A stretch of 31,422 nucleotides of DNA from an uncultured Elusimicrobiales bacterium (GCA_934667625.1 CAKUMH010000012.1:1-31422); one strand, 5' to 3'. Positions 1 to 7,725 are shown, numbered from the stretch's first letter. Translations and numbers: made by a program. Notes: a model not told the origin generated them from the letters alone.

Positions 1-3
1 TGT

Positions 4-65
4 AGAAGATTTGGGGATATTCGCTCCACCTCTCGGGCTTACGCCCGGAGTTCTTGCGAGCGGAA
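4..65. repeat. Palindromic intergenic element at the left edge
   Basis: The 13-mer AGAAGATTTGGGG lies at 4-16. It is followed by nested inverted repeats: an outer stem CGCTC (22-26) with GAGCG (58-62), and an inner stem CTC-GGGC (32-38) with GCCCGGAG (43-50) that has one bulge. The same 13-mer recurs in inverted orientation at 31406-31418, where a GGGC-4nt-GCCC hairpin also lies close by. No gene is visible in 1-72. Reading this as an interspersed palindromic element is inference. Confidence 0.5.
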
Positions 66-72
66 TGTACAG

Positions 73-99
73 AAAAGGCCCCGCACTAGGCGGGGCCTT
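73..99 (-). terminator. Rho-independent terminator of the SWIB gene
   Basis: Perfect 10-bp stem (75-84 with 90-99), 5-nt loop, then a short T run on the minus strand (complement of 73-76). It lies 25 bp beyond the stop of the SWIB gene. Confidence 0.8.
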
Positions 100-123
100 A
101 AATTCCTCTTTTACAAGCACTGA

Positions 124-381
124 CTATTTAGCCAAGTGTTTGGAAAGATATTTGCTCATGTCAAACATGCTGATTTGTTTTTTGCCTTCAAAAATCGGGG
201 CCAATTTCGCATCAGCGTTGATCATGCGTTTGTTTTTGGCATCCTGCAAGCCGTTCTTTTTGATGTACTCCCACATCTTTTTAACGACTTCGGTGCGCGG
301 CAGCGCAGCCGTGCCCACCACGGCGGCGAGTTCGGCGCTGGGGGTTAAAGGGGCCATAAATTTTGCATTTGCTTTTGCCAT
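124..381 (-). CDS. SWIB/MDM2 domain protein
   Basis: A small basic 85-residue protein that is almost entirely one SWIB/MDM2 domain. The pattern is FMAPLTPSAELAAVVG at the start, then LPRTEVVKKMWEYIKKNGLQD and a C-terminal FDMSKYLSKHL helix. The family is best known from eukaryotic SWI/SNF subunits. Short stand-alone bacterial copies occur in Chlamydiae and several environmental phyla, with a presumed but unproven DNA/nucleoid role. The ATG is supported by AGGAGA 7 nt upstream. The gene is downstream of pckA, separated by 110 bp with a hairpin, and has its own strong terminator. A TATAAT lies about 50 bp upstream of the start, so it may have its own promoter, although no good -35 is visible. 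Family assignment is secure from the motif pattern; function is not. Confidence 0.85.
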   Translation of the reverse strand: MAKANAKFMAPLTPSAELAAVVGTAALPRTEVVKKMWEYIKKNGLQDAKNKRMINADAKLAPIFEGKKQISMFDMSKYLSKHLAK

Positions 382-445
382 ATTACTAATTCTCCTGTTG
401 TGTGAAAAGATAAATCTATCTTTCCTAAATTCTATTATATTTGGA

Positions 446-472
446 GCCCTCTTGTTAAGTGGGCAAGAGGGC
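446..472 (-). terminator. Hairpin between pckA and the SWIB gene
   Basis: Perfect 9-bp stem GCCCTCTTG / CAAGAGGGC (446-454 with 464-472) just past the pckA stop. No T run follows on either strand, so this may be an mRNA 3' stabiliser or a weak or factor-dependent terminator and not a classic intrinsic one. Confidence 0.4.
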
Positions 473-491
473 CCTGTAAATCCGTTACGCG

Positions 492-2108
492 CTATTTCAC
501 CTTCGGCGCGGCGGCCAACACTTCCTTGGAGCAGCCGGATTCGTACTTTTTGAAGTTCTCAATAAACGACTTGGCCAAGGACTCATATTTTACCATATAT
601 TCTTCCTTGTTGGTCCAAGAGTTGATTGGATTCAAAATTTCAGACGGCACACCCTCGCAGGAAGTGGGGATCTGGAAGCCGAACACCGGGTCGGTCACAA
701 AGTCCACCTTGGCAAGTTTCCCGTCCAGCGCGGCGTTTAACAGCGCGCGGGTGTACTTGATGCTGATGCGGTGGCCGACGCCGTACGGGCCGCCAATCCA
801 GCCCGTGTTGACGAGCCAGCAATCCACTTTGTGCTGCTGAATTTTCTTTTTAAGCAGTTCTGCATACACAGACGGGTGCAAAGCCATAAACGGCCCGCCA
901 AAGCAGGTAGAGAATGTGCTGGTGGGTTCCTTTACGCCTTTTTCCGTGCCGGCCACTTTGGCGGTGTAACCGCTGATGAAGTGGTACAAGGCCTGGTCGG
1001 GCGTCAGTTTGGAAATGGGCGGCATGACGCCAAATGCATCGCAGGTTAAGAAAATGATATTTTTCGGATGCGAGGCGCGTTTGCTTTCCACGGCGTTTTC
1101 AATAAAATTGAGCGGATAGCAGGCGCGGGTGTTTTCGGTCAGCGTATCGTCGTCCAAATTCAGCTTGCCGGTTTGCGGGTCAAACACGACGTTTTCCAAC
1201 ACAGTGCCAAAGCGGTGGGTGGTGGAATAAATTTGGGGTTCGGCTTCTTGGCTAAGCTTAATTACCTTGGCATAGCAGCCGCCTTCAAAGTTAAACACGC
1301 CTTCGTCGTCCCAACCGTGCTCGTCGTCGCCGATGAGGCCGCGGGTCATATCCGCAGACAGGGTGGTTTTACCCGTGCCGGAAAGGCCGAAGAAGATGGC
1401 GCTGTCCTGCTTGTCGCCCACGTTGGCGGAGCAGTGCATGGTCATAATACCTTTTTGCGGCAAGAGGAAGTTCATTACCGTAAAAAGGGCTTTTTTGTTT
1501 TCGCCGCCGTATTCCGTACCGATGACCAAGATCATCTTTTTTTCAAAGTTAATCAAAATGGCGGTTTCGCTGTTCGTGCCGTCGGTGGAGGGGTCCACTT
1601 TCATTTTGGGCAGGCAGATGAGCGTAAATTCCGGCACGAAGGATTTTAATTCTTCCTGCTTGGGCTCAATGAACATATTTTTGACAAAAATGTTCGTCCA
1701 GGCGCATTCGGTAATGGCGCGCACCTTTACGCGGGAAGCCTCGCTGGAACCCACATACGCATCGCGGGCGAAGAGGTCTTTATCCTGCACATAGGCCTGC
1801 ACTTTGGCAAAAATTTTATCAAAGTATTCGGGCTTAATGCCTTTGTTGCTTTTATTGTAGAAGAGTTTGCCTTCAATATCTTTGGTTTCCACAAAAAAGC
1901 GGTCATTCGGGCTGCGGCCGGTATGTTTGCCGGTGCTTACGCACAACGGGCCGCCATACACCACATTGGCTTCGCCGCGGGAAAGCGATTCTTGGTAAAG
2001 TGCCGGAGTGGAATAGTTCCAGTACACGGTTTTATTGGTTTTGATGCCGGCGTGTTCCAATCCGTAATCCGGCTTGAAAAAATCCGGTGTTGCGTTCAAT
2101 GTTTTCAT
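492..2108 (-). CDS. pckA: Phosphoenolpyruvate carboxykinase (ATP)
   Basis: Interconverts oxaloacetate + ATP and PEP + CO2 + ADP in the cytoplasm. At 538 residues it matches the usual length of ATP-type enzymes (E. coli about 540). Visible signatures are the substrate-loop arginine in KHTGRSPNDRF (61-71), the P-loop GLSGTGKTT (241-249), the metal-binding kinase-2 motif DDEHGWD (261-267), and TTHRFGTVLENVVFD followed by TENTRACYP. The start ATG has GAGGGAG about 5 nt upstream, embedded in the end of the preceding aminotransferase gene, whose stop is 1 bp away, so the two are co-transcribed and probably coupled. In fermentative anaerobes this enzyme often runs in the carboxylating, ATP-yielding direction. 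Pairing with an aspartate aminotransferase would let oxaloacetate drain to aspartate. The direction here is inference. Confidence 0.97.
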   Translation of the reverse strand: MKTLNATPDFFKPDYGLEHAGIKTNKTVYWNYSTPALYQESLSRGEANVVYGGPLCVSTGKHTGRSPNDRFFVETKDIEGKLFYNKSNKGIKPEYFDKIFAKVQAYVQDKDLFARDAYVGSSEASRVKVRAITECAWTNIFVKNMFIEPKQEELKSFVPEFTLICLPKMKVDPSTDGTNSETAILINFEKKMILVIGTEYGGENKKALFTVMNFLLPQKGIMTMHCSANVGDKQDSAIFFGLSGTGKTTLSADMTRGLIGDDEHGWDDEGVFNFEGGCYAKVIKLSQEAEPQIYSTTHRFGTVLENVVFDPQTGKLNLDDDTLTENTRACYPLNFIENAVESKRASHPKNIIFLTCDAFGVMPPISKLTPDQALYHFISGYTAKVAGTEKGVKEPTSTFSTCFGGPFMALHPSVYAELLKKKIQQHKVDCWLVNTGWIGGPYGVGHRISIKYTRALLNAALDGKLAKVDFVTDPVFGFQIPTSCEGVPSEILNPINSWTNKEEYMVKYESLAKSFIENFKKYESGCSKEVLAAAPKVK

Positions 2109-2109
2109 A

Positions 2110-3318
2110 TTACTCCCTCGTTACTAATTTATCCCCGATTTTTATCTCCTTCGGAGCATTCGGATCCAGCGCCCAGCGGATGCGTCTTACTCCCTCTACA
2201 ATAGAGGTCTTATCCGCACAAAAGCTGATGCGTAAATACCCTTCCGCCCCAAAGGCTTTACCGGGCACAACAGCCACCAATGCTTTTTCCAACAGGTATT
2301 TTGCCAAGGCGTTGGAATCGGCGTTATAGTGGCTAAAATTGATGAAGGCATAAAACGTGCCTTGCGGATTTTGCACCTGCACGTTCGGTATGCGGGCGAC
2401 TTCGCTCATCAGCGCGTCGCGGTTTTGCTGCAAAACGGAACAAAGGTCTTGGATGACGGACTGGTCCCCCGTCAAGGCGGCAGCGGCGGCGACTTCGCTT
2501 ACGTCGCTGTTGCACGACGTGCTTTGCGCCTGCATGCGGCCCATGGCGGCTACCAATTCTTTATGCGCGCACACCGCCCAGCCAATACGCAGTCCCGTGA
2601 GACCGTACAATTTAGATACCCCGTTAATGAGCACCAAATTTTGGGCCGCTTTGGCGTAAGCACACGGGTTTGGCGTTTTTAAACCGTCAAACACCAGCCG
2701 GTGGTAGATATCGTCCATCACTAAAAAAATGTTTTTTTGTTCGGCAAATTCTACCACCGTTTTGATAAAGTCGGCGCTGTAAATTTGCCCGGACGGGTTG
2801 CATGGGCTGTTAAGCAAAAGAACTTTTGTTTTAGGAGTAACGGCGCGTAAAAATTCCTCGGCCGTTACCTGCAGCCCCTGCGCGGGTTTGACCACAACAG
2901 GCGTTCCGCCCGCCAGCTTGACCATTTCCGGATAGCTCACCCAATACGGCGCGGGAAAGACGACCTCGTCGCCCGGGTTCACCGCCGCCAACAAAAAATT
3001 AAACAAGGCCTGCTTGGCCCCTGCCGACACCAATACCTGGGACGGCTCATAGCGGCGACCGTAATACTTTTCGGTATAGGCCAAAACGGCTTTCTTCAGT
3101 TCCGGGGTACCGGTGGAAGGCGTATATTTAATTTTGCGGCTTTGCGCTTTTTTGACAATCGCCTCCACAGCGGCCAGCGGGGCAGGATAAGTAGGTTCGC
3201 CGCCGCCCAAGTGAATCACGGGCTCGCCCGCGGCCTTTAGGGCACGCGCCTGGGCGTTGATTTGAAGTGTAGGCGAATCGCCTATCAGCTGGGAACGTTT
3301 ACTTAGCAAAAGGGACAT
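2110..3318 (-). CDS. PLP-dependent aminotransferase, aspartate aminotransferase (class I-beta) type
   Basis: A 402-residue fold-type I PLP enzyme, probably aspartate:2-oxoglutarate aminotransferase. Visible motifs are the substrate-side GGGEPTYP (38-45), KYTPSTGTPELKKAV (64-78), GAKQALFN (100-107), PAPYWVSYPE (122-131), NSPCNPSG (170-177), the PLP-contacting DDIYHRL (202-208), and the Schiff-base lysine K236 in NGVSKLYGLTGLRIGW, with the carboxylate-binding arginine in the same block. This is the 'aspB/aspC I-beta' signature; aromatic or prephenate-accepting paralogues cannot be excluded from motifs alone. First gene of the pair with pckA. A TAGAAT box lies roughly 25 bp upstream of the start, without a convincing -35. 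The ATG has only a modest purine stretch (TAGAGG) upstream. Confidence 0.92.
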   Translation of the reverse strand: MSLLLSKRSQLIGDSPTLQINAQARALKAAGEPVIHLGGGEPTYPAPLAAVEAIVKKAQSRKIKYTPSTGTPELKKAVLAYTEKYYGRRYEPSQVLVSAGAKQALFNFLLAAVNPGDEVVFPAPYWVSYPEMVKLAGGTPVVVKPAQGLQVTAEEFLRAVTPKTKVLLLNSPCNPSGQIYSADFIKTVVEFAEQKNIFLVMDDIYHRLVFDGLKTPNPCAYAKAAQNLVLINGVSKLYGLTGLRIGWAVCAHKELVAAMGRMQAQSTSCNSDVSEVAAAAALTGDQSVIQDLCSVLQQNRDALMSEVARIPNVQVQNPQGTFYAFINFSHYNADSNALAKYLLEKALVAVVPGKAFGAEGYLRISFCADKTSIVEGVRRIRWALDPNAPKEIKIGDKLVTRE

Positions 3319-3362
3319 AGAAGGCCTCTAAGCACATTCTAACATTTAAAAGCGACAAAAGG

Positions 3363-3397
3363 ATAAAAAATTTCCCCGCCCGACCGGGAACGGGGAA
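3363..3397 (-). terminator. Rho-independent terminator of the DUF2157-to-mrp operon
   Basis: Stem TTCCCCG / CGGGGAA (3372-3378 with 3391-3397), with a further CCC/GGG pairing inside the loop, followed on the minus strand by a run of T (complement of 3365-3370). It lies just after the mrp stop. Confidence 0.8.
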
Positions 3398-3405
3398 GAT
3401 AAAGT

Positions 3406-4233
3406 TTACAGCGCGGCCAACTTGTCCGCCAAGGGGGACACTGCCTCCTCGCGCACAAATTCCATACGGCCTTCGTCCACCGCTTGGGCCACTTGCGGGT
3501 TAAGCGGCAGGCGTACCACGGGCGAAAGGGCGAATGTTTTCCCCATTTCTTCCGCACGGCTTTTGCCAAAAACGGAAATTTCTTTTCCGCAGTCGGGACA
3601 TTTTAAATAACTCATATTTTCCACTAACCCCAACACGGGCACATGCATCATTCTTGCCATTTTGACGGCCTTACCCACAATCATCTGCACCAGGTCTTGC
3701 GGGGAAGAAACAATCACAATACCGTCAATAGGCAGGCTTTGGAAAACGGTCAGCGTCACGTCCCCCGTGCCGGGCGGCATGTCAATAAACAGGTAGTCCA
3801 CGTCCTTCCAAATCACGTCCGTCCAAAACTGGCGCACGGTTCCCGTAATAAGCGCACCACGCCAAATGACGGGGTCGGTCTCGTGCTCCAACAGTAAATT
3901 TAAAGACATGACCTGTATCCCTGTTTGGGTTTTGACAGGATAAATGCCGTCCTGATCGCCGGTGGCACGTTCGTGCAAGCCAAACATTTTGGGCACGGAC
4001 GGACCCGTGATATCGGCATCCAAGATACCGCAGGAATACCCGCGGCGCGTCATCTCTGAGGCCAAAAGCCCCGTTACAAAACTTTTCCCAACGCCCCCCT
4101 TTCCGCTCACCACGCCGATGACGTGTTTAATGCGGCTTAGCAAGTGCGGTTTTTCCTTAGGCATGGCTTTTGCGTCGTGCCCTTCGCATCCGCTTTTGCA
4201 GGATGCACAATCGTGATTGCAAGTTTCGCTCAT
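3406..4233 (-). CDS. mrp: Mrp/ApbC/NBP35-type P-loop ATPase, Fe-S cluster carrier
   Basis: A 275-residue cytosolic deviant Walker A ATPase of the MinD/Mrp family, thought to carry and deliver [4Fe-4S] clusters to apoproteins. An N-terminal Cys cluster CNHDCASCKSGC (5-16) precedes the ATPase. The P-loop is SGKGGVGKS (43-51), followed by GILDADITGPSVPKMFG, FIDMPPGTGD and SSPQDLVQMIVGKAV. A CxxC (CPDC) lies near residue 212, as needed for the dimer-bridging cluster. The N-terminal Cys cluster resembles the NBP35/NUBP-like subgroup and not E. coli ApbC. AGGGGGA lies just upstream of the ATG. The gene follows the GDYXXLXY gene by 12 bp, so it is co-transcribed with that membrane cassette. The functional link between the two is unknown. 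Confidence 0.93.
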   Translation of the reverse strand: MSETCNHDCASCKSGCEGHDAKAMPKEKPHLLSRIKHVIGVVSGKGGVGKSFVTGLLASEMTRRGYSCGILDADITGPSVPKMFGLHERATGDQDGIYPVKTQTGIQVMSLNLLLEHETDPVIWRGALITGTVRQFWTDVIWKDVDYLFIDMPPGTGDVTLTVFQSLPIDGIVIVSSPQDLVQMIVGKAVKMARMMHVPVLGLVENMSYLKCPDCGKEISVFGKSRAEEMGKTFALSPVVRLPLNPQVAQAVDEGRMEFVREEAVSPLADKLAAL

Positions 4234-4245
4234 TTGTTTTTCCCC

Positions 4246-4683
4246 CTACAGCAAGTTTAAGTTTTCATCCGTCAGGCCGGACACAAGTATCCGCCCGTCT
4301 GATAACCGTTTGAGCTGCGCATAGGCAGCCTTATCATATTTTTTGCCGGTACCTTCTTTAAAATAAAACTGGTGTGGCAAACGCACCGTCACATGGTGCA
4401 CCTGAAAAACCAGCGGTTTATCCGTTTTAGCATGGCCCGCCACGCCACGCTCGTCCACGTACAGGGTAACCTGTTTGACGGGTGCGTGGATGCCAAACGC
4501 ATCTTCCTCAAAGGCATAACTCAGCTGCATATATTCCCCACTCAGCAAGGCCAAGGGGTCTTGCGGGGCCATTTGCAAATAGAAGGTCTGTGCAGTTTTA
4601 AGGGCGTATTGGGTATAAATGGCATAGCTCCCAAAGCATACCGCCAAACAAATAGCATAAAGGAAAATTAGTTTATTTCGCAT
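4246..4683 (-). CDS. GDYXXLXY-family membrane-anchored protein
   Basis: A 145-residue protein with one N-terminal hydrophobic segment (about residues 5-24) and an extracytoplasmic domain. It carries the hallmark motif GEYMQLSY (49-56), a GDYxxLxY variant with Glu in place of Asp, right after DPLALLS. A longer reading frame runs upstream, but the start used here has a strong GGAGG ribosome site. It also overlaps the DUF4401 stop by 11 bp, as expected for translational coupling. Proteins of this family typically sit directly after DUF4401 and DUF2157 genes, as here. The biochemical function is not known. A membrane complex of the three products is a reasonable inference from their constant co-occurrence. 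Confidence 0.85.
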   Translation of the reverse strand: MRNKLIFLYAICLAVCFGSYAIYTQYALKTAQTFYLQMAPQDPLALLSGEYMQLSYAFEEDAFGIHAPVKQVTLYVDERGVAGHAKTDKPLVFQVHHVTVRLPHQFYFKEGTGKKYDKAAYAQLKRLSDGRILVSGLTDENLNLL

Positions 4684-5653
4684 ATATCCTCCGCAAGGCC
4701 AACAAAATAAGGCCCGAGACCACCAGCAGGACCGCTTTGACAGACAGCGCCGCATTTAAATTGAAGTAAAATAAAAAGAGCCCGCACACTACGCCCGCTG
4801 TGCCCACACCCTCCAGCAGACGGTCTCGCAGGCAAAACCCTGTATACATCAACATAAGGGAAAGTGTCGTCGGCCAATTAAGCAGTGCCGCCAGCAGCAC
4901 CGCACCGACCGCAACAGCTACTTGCTTGCCCGTCCACTTGCCTTGATGTTTCCAACAGACAAACAAAGTAACCGCCGCCGCTAAAACGGCATTGGCCGGA
5001 TTGAGCCCGCAGCAATACATTTTGATGTCAGAAGTCGCTTCCGCACATATCACACACCACCAACACGCAAGGGCATAGGCCAAGGGATAAAATTTAAATT
5101 GGCGTTTGGCAAAGATAAAAAGTGCCACGCCAAAAGCGCCAAAGGCCGAAAGCGACACCTCAAAGGCATTCCACTGCCACGCGTAACCCACCTGCGAAAA
5201 AAGGGCCGAAGCGGCCACCGCACACCAAATAAAACGGTTAAAGGGTGTTTTAAAAATGGAGTACGAAACCACCGCGATAAAAAGCGTGCTCATCCACCAT
5301 TCCACCCCGGGAATCTGGGACAGGCCGGACATCAGCAACAACTGCCCCGCCAGCCCCACAAGCTCCCCCAGCTGTTTGCGCCAAGCGGCCTGCAGCGCCG
5401 TGTACGCCCGGGCAGATTGCACCAGCAAAACGCCCAGCCCCATAAAAAGCACCCCGCGGGCCCACATGGGCACAACCCCGCTTAACAAATCGTCCGCCAC
5501 CCACGCCAGTAGCGCCGCGGATAACAGCGCGCCTACAAAAATAAGTGCCCGTACAAAAAAGGGAATAACCAGCTCCGTCCGCCGGGTTAAAAACGCCTCT
5601 GCCTGCGCGCGACGCGCCGAGGGAACCTGGGCCAAAATTTCTTCTTTTGTCAT
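4673..5653 (-). CDS. DUF4401 polytopic membrane protein
   Basis: A 326-residue inner-membrane protein. After a short charged N terminus (MTKEEILAQ...RR) come about 9-10 hydrophobic segments, ending in a typical SVKAVLLVVSGLILLALRRIYAK tail. The size, the tail and the position between a DUF2157 gene (ATGA overlap at its start) and a GDYXXLXY gene (11-bp overlap at its end) identify it as the DUF4401 member of the cassette. No enzymatic motif is visible. Cys residues cluster at CWWCVICAE and YCCG, which is unusual for a simple membrane scaffold and could be redox or metal related. That is speculation. The start is fixed by the coupled overlap. Confidence 0.8.
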   Translation of the reverse strand: MTKEEILAQVPSARRAQAEAFLTRRTELVIPFFVRALIFVGALLSAALLAWVADDLLSGVVPMWARGVLFMGLGVLLVQSARAYTALQAAWRKQLGELVGLAGQLLLMSGLSQIPGVEWWMSTLFIAVVSYSIFKTPFNRFIWCAVAASALFSQVGYAWQWNAFEVSLSAFGAFGVALFIFAKRQFKFYPLAYALACWWCVICAEATSDIKMYCCGLNPANAVLAAAVTLFVCWKHQGKWTGKQVAVAVGAVLLAALLNWPTTLSLMLMYTGFCLRDRLLEGVGTAGVVCGLFLFYFNLNAALSVKAVLLVVSGLILLALRRIYAK

Positions 5654-6561
5654 TTGTTTTTCCCCTTTACGTCAAACCAAAAAGCATACGTTTTCCAGCT
5701 GGCCGCGGCGAATAACACGCAATAGACAAAAATACTGCCGAGTTCAAATTCCAGCCATTGCACCAAATACGCACACAAGAGGCCCACCCCAGCCAGCAAA
5801 TTCCAGCCAAAAAGTGCCACATCCTCTTTGCGCTGTGCGTACGACAAGCCGCACGCCGCTAGCACAAGGGCTGCAAAAAAATACAAGGCTTTGGGATAGT
5901 AGAAAAGCTTTTCGGCTGAAAAACAGCCATATACGGTAACATATACGCTAAGCGGAATCCATAAAAACCGTTTAAAACCTTCCCCCCACTTTTGGCACGC
6001 GGGCAAAAATTCGCACAGGGCCCACAGCGCAAAATACACCCCGCTGGCCACACTCCAAAAAGAGAGGTTCAAAATGCTCCCCTGACGGGAAGCCCAATAT
6101 AGGGTGGCCACATAAAGCGTAAATAAGTACATCCATTTGTTACGCGTCAGCCCACACAGCGGCAGGAGGAGCAACGCCCATAAACCGAATAACTCATACA
6201 AAAAAGCGCCCGTTTGGTATTCCTGCCCAAACACCGCCAAAAAAATACCAATAAATACCGCTGTCCCAAAGGCGAATGCCTGCCCGGACACGGTGTTCAG
6301 TTTTTTATAAAAGGCCCCGGCCCCGCACAATACCAACGCCACCAGCGGCACGGAAAGCCTTAAAATTATACCCATTTCCTGCCAATTTGCCGCAAAAAAG
6401 CAAATCATTCCGGCCAGCACAAAGGCCGTTCCGGCCGTCAGCAGGCGCACGGAAAGCCACGCTTTTTCATCTGCGGGGCGAAGCGCGGCCAGTAAAGTTT
6501 GGTATGACTCTTTGCTTAAAAATTTCTCTGAGAACAGCGCATCCAAGGTTTGCTTATCCAT
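5650..6561 (-). CDS. DUF2157 membrane protein
   Basis: A 303-residue polytopic membrane protein with a roughly 35-residue cytosolic N-terminal helix-rich region (LSKESYQTLLAAL), then about 8-9 membrane segments. The family-typical FFAANW motif is at 55-60, followed by GIILRLSVPL and FGQEYQTGAFLYELFGLWALLLLPLC. I place the start at 6561, not at a Met five codons upstream, because TATAAT lies 6 nt before this ATG; initiation at the upstream Met would need transcription to begin above the -10. No Shine-Dalgarno is present, so the mRNA would be leaderless. First gene of the operon DUF2157-DUF4401-GDYXXLXY-mrp. The function of this widespread cassette is unknown. Confidence 0.82.
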   Translation of the reverse strand: MDKQTLDALFSEKFLSKESYQTLLAALRPADEKAWLSVRLLTAGTAFVLAGMICFFAANWQEMGIILRLSVPLVALVLCGAGAFYKKLNTVSGQAFAFGTAVFIGIFLAVFGQEYQTGAFLYELFGLWALLLLPLCGLTRNKWMYLFTLYVATLYWASRQGSILNLSFWSVASGVYFALWALCEFLPACQKWGEGFKRFLWIPLSVYVTVYGCFSAEKLFYYPKALYFFAALVLAACGLSYAQRKEDVALFGWNLLAGVGLLCAYLVQWLEFELGSIFVYCVLFAAASWKTYAFWFDVKGKNK

Positions 6562-6567
6562 ATTCCG

Positions 6568-6613
6568 ATTATACAAAATGTACGGGCGGGGTGCCCGTCA
6601 TAAAAGATATAAT
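6568..6613. promoter_or_regulatory. Divergent promoter pair with operator-like dyad
   Basis: A TATAAT for the leftward DUF2157 operon (complement of 6568-6573) and a TATAAT for the rightward hydrolase (6608-6613) each lie exactly 6 nt from their ATG. Midway between them is an inverted repeat ACGGGC-N5-GCCCGT (6582-6598), centred about 17 bp from both -10 boxes, where both -35 elements would be. Neither side has a TTGACA-like -35. A shared activator or repressor site is inference. Confidence 0.55.
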
Positions 6614-6619
6614 GAGAGT

Positions 6620-7444
6620 ATGAAGGCTTTGCTGATACTGGGAATTTTGGCCGTTGTTTGGTACGTGCTCACCCGCGTGGGAGCGCGGATTGTTTTCCGC
6701 CCGCAAAAAAAACGCTGGCCGTTAAAACTGGCCTTTCGCAAGGTGGCTTTTCCGGCGCCCGACGGGAAAATGATTACGGGCGTTTATCTCCCTGCACAGG
6801 GCAGCAAACCGACGCTGCTGTTCTTTCACGGACGGGGCGGCAATGTTTCGCACTTTGAAGCCTTCGCCCTCACATACGCACCGCTTGGCTACGGGGTGAT
6901 GATGTTTGATTACCGCGGTTTTGGTTTATCTGCCGGCAGCCCCAGCCAAAAAACCGTGTTTGAGGATGCTCTGTGCGCCGCACAGTACGCATTAAAGGAG
7001 TTAAAAATTCCCCCGCAACACCTGGTGCTCTATGGGCATTCGCTCGGCACAGCCCCCGCGCTGTATGTGGCCGCATGCCTGAAGGGGATTGCCTTTGGCT
7101 CCCTTGTTTTACAAAGTCCGTTTTTAAGTACGCCCGACATGGCCGTCTGCCTGCAAACGCATGCGTACAATCCTGCCTCACGCCTGTATCGGCTTTCGGC
7201 GAAGGCAGTGCTCCCGTTTTTGTATTTTAACCGTTTTGAAAACACCAAAACAGCCGAAAATTTGCCCGCAATACTGCCTGTGCTTGCCTGCATGAGCCGT
7301 ACGGACAAAACGATCCCTTGGCGCATGAGTGCCCGCCTGGCGGACCACATTACCCACGCCAAACGATTTTTGGCTCCGGCTGGCGAGCACGACGAGTTTG
7401 CTTGGAGCGCCAAAGCGGTAGATTCCTTTTTGCAAAGCAGGTAA
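6620..7444 (+). CDS. Alpha/beta hydrolase (ABHD13/BEM46-like)
   Basis: A 274-residue serine hydrolase anchored by one N-terminal hydrophobic segment (about 3-19). The catalytic triad is readable: nucleophile S141 in GHSLG, acid D229 in SRTDKTIP, and base H257 in GEHDEF. The oxyanion segment is FFHGRGGN (68-75), and FDYRGFGLSAG follows. This pattern fits the membrane-tethered BEM46/ABHD13-type esterases; the substrate is unknown. The frame continues upstream, but the start is placed at the ATG that follows TATAAT by 6 nt (GAGAGT between), which implies a leaderless transcript. It is transcribed divergently from the DUF2157 operon. A GC-rich hairpin (7445-7465) follows the stop. Confidence 0.85.
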   Translation: MKALLILGILAVVWYVLTRVGARIVFRPQKKRWPLKLAFRKVAFPAPDGKMITGVYLPAQGSKPTLLFFHGRGGNVSHFEAFALTYAPLGYGVMMFDYRGFGLSAGSPSQKTVFEDALCAAQYALKELKIPPQHLVLYGHSLGTAPALYVAACLKGIAFGSLVLQSPFLSTPDMAVCLQTHAYNPASRLYRLSAKAVLPFLYFNRFENTKTAENLPAILPVLACMSRTDKTIPWRMSARLADHITHAKRFLAPAGEHDEFAWSAKAVDSFLQSR

Positions 7445-7465
7445 GGCGTCCCTAAAAGTGACGCC
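7445..7465 (+). terminator. Small hairpin after the hydrolase gene
   Basis: Stem GGCGTC / GACGCC (7445-7450 with 7460-7465) directly after the stop codon. No T run follows, so it is a weak or non-canonical terminator candidate. Confidence 0.3.
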
Positions 7466-7485
7466 ACGTGAAAGCCCGTTATATT

Positions 7486-7494
7486 TGCTATAAT
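7486..7494 (+). promoter_or_regulatory. Extended -10 promoter of tRNA-Ser
   Basis: TGCTATAAT at 7486-7494 is a full extended -10 (TGnTATAAT) with no recognisable -35. The same nonamer precedes metK. The leader between it and the tRNA contains a CCGAG/CTCGG hairpin and a second TATAAT (7531-7536) that abuts the tRNA and is too close to start it. Confidence 0.6.
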
Positions 7495-7537
7495 AGAGAT
7501 AGATACCCGAGGCCCGCCACTCGGCGACGGTATAATT

Positions 7538-7622
7538 GGAGAGGTGTGTGAGTGGTTGAAACAGCAGGTCTCGAAAACCTGTAAACCGCAAGGTTTCGAG
7601 GGTTCAAATCCCTCCCTCTCCG
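7538..7622 (+). tRNA. tRNA-Ser(CGA)
   Basis: An 85-nt class II tRNA. The acceptor stem GGAGAGG (7538-7544) pairs with CCTCTCC (7615-7621), and G7622 is the discriminator base. The anticodon loop is CTCGAAA between CAGGT and ACCTG, giving anticodon CGA, which reads UCG. A long variable arm (AAACC-GCAA-GGTTT), diagnostic of Ser/Leu/Tyr, precedes the T arm GAGGG-TTCAAAT-CCCTC. CCA is not encoded. A repeated palindromic element begins immediately after its 3' end. Confidence 0.95.
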
Positions 7623-7713
7623 TAGAAATTTAAAACCCCGCGCATGCGGGGTTTTTGATTTCTACAGAAATATGAGGTGCGGCATAAACTGCTTTATGCC
7701 GCAGGGATTTGAA
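7623..7713. repeat. Structured palindromic element, copy 1
   Basis: Begins 1 nt after tRNA-Ser. It holds a 35-bp unit (7631-7665) with hairpin AAAACCCCGC-GCAT-GCGGGGTTTT flanked by TAGAAAT/ATTTCTA, so it can also terminate the tRNA transcript. A second perfect 10-bp hairpin GCGGCATAAA-CTGC-TTTATGCCGC (7679-7702) follows, then GGGATTTGAA (7704-7713). The architecture is repeated at 7849-7931 with the first hairpin identical and the second stem different but still paired. Confidence 0.8.
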
Positions 7714-7725
7714 AGGCGGAGCGAT

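Noticed and set aside
11..553. 180-codon plus-strand open frame at the left edge
   Set aside because: Opposes the SWIB gene and the pckA end, crosses two terminator-like hairpins, and shows no domain or ribosome site.
1068..1649. 193-codon plus-strand open frame inside pckA
   Set aside because: Antisense shadow of a highly conserved enzyme gene; Gly/Ala/His/Phe-rich composition typical of a complementary frame.
7531..7536. TATAAT directly before tRNA-Ser as its promoter
   Set aside because: It ends 1 nt before the mature 5' end, so a start from it would fall inside the tRNA. The extended -10 at 7486-7494 fits better.
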